Program-made: the position numbers and the translations under genes
DNA from: Omnitrophica WOR_2 bacterium GWA2_47_8
GTDB lineage: Bacteria; Omnitrophota; Gorgyraeia; Zapsychrales; GWA2-47-8
DNA length: 6,790 nt
Reading direction: 5' to 3'
Assembly (NCBI GenBank): GCA_001805375.1
Contig: MHFY01000015.1
Location: 1 to 6,790 of the forward strand
Shown: positions 4,988 to 6,790 of the stretch, one piece after another
Position numbering within the stretch: the stretch's first letter is position 1
How the letters are laid out: each line of letters begins with the position of its first letter
The notes under the pieces: model-generated
Databases searched by the model: none
Told to the model about the DNA's origin: nothing
Seen by the model: only the letters and a program-made list of their open reading frames with translations

Positions 4988-5656
4988 ATGCAGGCGATCA
5001 GGAACATACATTTAAAATGTTTGGCAAAGTTAAAAAAGCGGCAGGGGTTCACCCCGTTAGAGAAAGCCGTCGATCTTAATCGGCGGTCAGTCCCATTTAA
5101 AGCCGACGGTGGTATAAAGCCACCGTCAGCGCAAACTGTTAGAGAACGAAGTTCTCTAACGGGGTTCACGTTAGTCGAAGCCATGGTAACTGTTGTACTT
5201 TTTACCATCATACTCGGGGTTTGTTTTATGCTGCTATTGTCAGGGACAGATTCGTGGCATGTGAACGGTGTTCTTTTAGAGGTCAAACAGGAATTGAGAA
5301 AAGGGACTGACTGGATGAGGCAGGAATTGATCGAAAGCGGCGGTTCAACGATCACTAACGTTCCGGCGAACGGCACCTGGTATACCACCATTACCTTTCG
5401 GACATCAACCGGCGTCAGCGGAGGCACTATCACATGGTCGGCAGATACGATCCAATATTTGTTAAGCGGTACGCAGCTATTACGACGGAGCGGAGGTGTG
5501 GACAAGATCTTGGCACAGAATATGCAGACATTGCAATTTCGACGGCAGGCCAGCACGCCTAATGTTGTAGAGGTCAATATGCAGGCCCAGAAAACAACAC
5601 CTAAAGGGACAACGCTGACAGCTAACTCAAATTTTAAGATGAGATTAAGGAATTGA
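4988..5656 (+). CDS. Type IV prepilin-like minor pilin, PilW/GspJ-like, with an interrupted leader
   Basis: The true cleavage signal is 'LTGFTLVEAMVTVV': cut after Gly59, with Phe60 and Glu64, followed by a hydrophobic helix to about 85. The remainder ('LLEVKQELRKGTDWMRQELIESGG', in part) resembles PilW/GspJ minor pilins. The leader is 59 residues, far longer than usual. A second motif, 'GFTPLE', appears at 20-25 but has no hydrophobic helix after it. The residues between (21-58) come from an in-frame hairpin island. Without it the leader would be 'MQAIRNIHLKCLAKLKKRQG' followed directly by FTLVE, a normal 20-residue form. The ATG lies 2 nt after the previous stop with only a weak AGAAAG site, suggesting coupled translation. 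Whether the long leader is still processed is unknown. Confidence 0.82.
   Translation: MQAIRNIHLKCLAKLKKRQGFTPLEKAVDLNRRSVPFKADGGIKPPSAQTVRERSSLTGFTLVEAMVTVVLFTIILGVCFMLLLSGTDSWHVNGVLLEVKQELRKGTDWMRQELIESGGSTITNVPANGTWYTTITFRTSTGVSGGTITWSADTIQYLLSGTQLLRRSGGVDKILAQNMQTLQFRRQASTPNVVEVNMQAQKTTPKGTTLTANSNFKMRLRN
5044..5169. repeat. 117-nt in-frame hairpin island flanked by 9-bp direct repeats
   Basis: GGGGTTCAC occurs at 5044-5052 and 5161-5169, exactly 117 nt (39 codons) apart. The inner ends are inverse copies: ACCCCGTTAGAGAA (5051-5064) and TTCTCTAACGGGGT (5152-5165). Inside are three hairpins. CCGTCGAT/ATCGGCGG (5067-5074 with 5079-5086) has one wobble. GACGGTGG/CCACCGTC (5105-5112 with 5120-5127) is perfect. 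GTTAGAGAAC/GTTCTCTAAC (5138-5147 with 5151-5160) is perfect with loop GAA. The island encodes a second, proline-containing copy of the GFT-LE motif. Confidence 0.85.
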
Positions 5657-5666
5657 GAGGTATCCC

Positions 5667-6790
5667 ATGATCAAAATTATGAGACAAAGCTTTTTAAAGA
5701 ACGAGCAGGGAAGTTTATTTATCTCATCGCTTTTATTGATCGTGGTCCTGGTCATTTTGGGAGGCGCCTTTGTCCTGATCAGTGTGGTGGAAAGCCGCGT
5801 GGCGGAAAGGCAGAGAAGGACGATCCAGGCCTTGCAAGTCGCGGAAGCGGGAATTGAACGGGCTATTTATGATCTGCGACAGGACTTTGTGGCCGTGGGG
5901 GCCAGTCAAAATTGGGGTGATTGCAGTATCAACAGCATCGCGATCACCAGCGGCTGCCCGAGTACAGCAACGTATTATGATCTGCCTTATACGGGGACAT
6001 CTTTTAATTTTAACGGGTCAACCGCAGCTTACACCGTTCAGCTTAAAAATGTTTCCGGTTCCAATCAGGCGATCTGGGTAAAAGCTGTCGGAACATACGG
6101 TGATGTCACGCAGACGATCCAGGTTTACGCGCTGATGAATAACGTCTCGGTCTGGAATAACGCGATCTTTGCCGGTGCCGGCGCCGCCGGGGCCATGGTC
6201 AATGGGAACGTGAATATCCGGGGCTCGGTCCATATTTTAGGGACAGGATTATCCAGCACAGATTACGCGATCGATCTAGGCGGGACAGCGGAATTGGTCG
6301 GAAATAATTATAATGGGTTATCTGCCGGCCTTTCAGCGAAAGTGCCGGCTTTGCCGACCACGGTTTTTAACGGTGAAACAGTTTCTACCCTAGAGGCAAA
6401 ACTGCGCGTTAAAAGCGGCAAGGTAGGCTTAAGCGGCAGTGCGACGGTGGGAGAGGCGAATATAAACGGTAACAGTGTTAAAGAAACGGTTGATGCTTCT
6501 TTTGTGACCCATGGATTTGGGGGAAGCCAGGGAACAGGGAATGTGTATTCCGACAACGGCTGGTCAAATCCTTATGATTTAGGAAATGTTATTTCCTTTC
6601 CCAGCCTCTCGATGGCGTATGGGGGATATTCAAGTTATATGGAATATTTACGGAATAACGCGCTGGTCTTAAGCGGCGATGAGCTTCAGAGCTTAAATAC
6701 CAATTCAAACTTTAGCTATTCGGGGCCCAATGGGAGCATCAGCATGGATGGAAGCGGAAATTTAACCATCTCCGGTATCGTCTATCTTGA
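5667..6790 (+). CDS. PilX-like pilus assembly protein (3' partial)
   Basis: The frame stays open from ATG 5667 to the window end, giving 374 residues without a stop. GAGAGG (5655-5660), overlapping the previous stop codon, is a good Shine-Dalgarno 6 nt before the start. The N-terminus 'KNEQGSLFISSLLLIVVLVI' gives a basic leader, Gly15, and a hydrophobic helix to about 40 that lacks Glu at +5. It is followed by 'ALQVAEAGIERAIYDL' (55-70), the hallmark of the PilX N-terminal family. Cys86 and Cys97 could form a disulfide. From about 160 the protein is rich in Gly, Asn and Ser with short beta-like repeats ('NAIFAGAG', 'VNGNVNIRGSVHILG', 'GNLTISGIVYL'), suggesting a long beta-rich head. Gene order PilV-, PilW-, PilX-like matches the minor-pilin operons of gamma-proteobacteria, where these proteins prime pilus assembly; here the cellular role is inferred. 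Confidence 0.8.
   Translation, partial: MIKIMRQSFLKNEQGSLFISSLLLIVVLVILGGAFVLISVVESRVAERQRRTIQALQVAEAGIERAIYDLRQDFVAVGASQNWGDCSINSIAITSGCPSTATYYDLPYTGTSFNFNGSTAAYTVQLKNVSGSNQAIWVKAVGTYGDVTQTIQVYALMNNVSVWNNAIFAGAGAAGAMVNGNVNIRGSVHILGTGLSSTDYAIDLGGTAELVGNNYNGLSAGLSAKVPALPTTVFNGETVSTLEAKLRVKSGKVGLSGSATVGEANINGNSVKETVDASFVTHGFGGSQGTGNVYSDNGWSNPYDLGNVISFPSLSMAYGGYSSYMEYLRNNALVLSGDELQSLNTNSNFSYSGPNGSISMDGSGNLTISGIVYL

Noticed and set aside
5045..5062. 'GFTPLE' at residues 20-25 as the working prepilin cleavage site
   Set aside because: It has Gly, Phe and a Glu at +5, but the following residues are charged and proline-rich rather than a hydrophobic helix. The site after Gly59 fits in every respect.
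4960..5577. Long open frame on the minus strand opposite the PilW-like gene
   Set aside because: The plus-strand frame has a clear prepilin signal and good spacing to its neighbours. The minus-strand product is cysteine-rich with no recognisable domain.

Overview
The window looks like a stretch of chromosome from an uncultured Gram-negative-type bacterium. It has roughly balanced GC, ATG starts, secreted envelope proteins and a minor-pilin cluster. The best lineage guess is Candidatus Omnitrophota (OP3) or a relative. This rests on a 'GFTPLE...LTGFTLVE' style doubled prepilin motif and many short palindromic repeats, including ones inside genes. That placement comes from memory of such genomes and is not proven here.

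Layout, all genes on the + strand. (1) 1-734: C-terminal part of a polytopic membrane protein resembling GT-C glycosyltransferases. (2) 744-2111: exported NlpC/P60 cysteine peptidase with SH3b-type modules. (3) 2107-2195: AT-rich repeat cluster. (4) 2208-3287: enolase-superfamily dipeptide epimerase. (5) 3280-4014: membrane-anchored protein with MORN_2/YwqK-like repeats, overlapping the epimerase by 8 nt. (6) 4015-4487: no protein gene, but a promoter, a c-di-GMP-I (GEMM-I) riboswitch, an intrinsic terminator and further leader hairpins. (7) 4488 to the right edge: three prepilin-like genes in the order PilV/GspI-like, PilW/GspJ-like, PilX-like; the last runs off the window.

Two functional themes stand out. 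Genes 2 and 4 match the two steps of murein-peptide salvage (cleavage of the gamma-D-Glu-diamino acid bond, then L-Ala-D-Glu to L-Ala-L-Glu), as in the ykfC/ykfB pair of Bacillus subtilis. The pilin cluster sits behind a c-di-GMP aptamer followed by a terminator, so pilus priming or assembly is probably controlled by c-di-GMP through transcription attenuation.

The most unusual signal is a set of short hairpin elements that have entered functional sequence without obviously destroying it. A 42-nt pair of hairpins splits the tetraloop helix of the riboswitch. A GC hairpin abuts the aptamer's conserved GGCAAACC. A 117-nt in-frame island of hairpins lengthens the leader of the PilW-like prepilin and duplicates its GFT motif. 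A perfect 11-bp hairpin is encoded inside the epimerase. Several of these have related loops (ACGAAGT, ACGTAGT, ACAAAGA) on unrelated stems.
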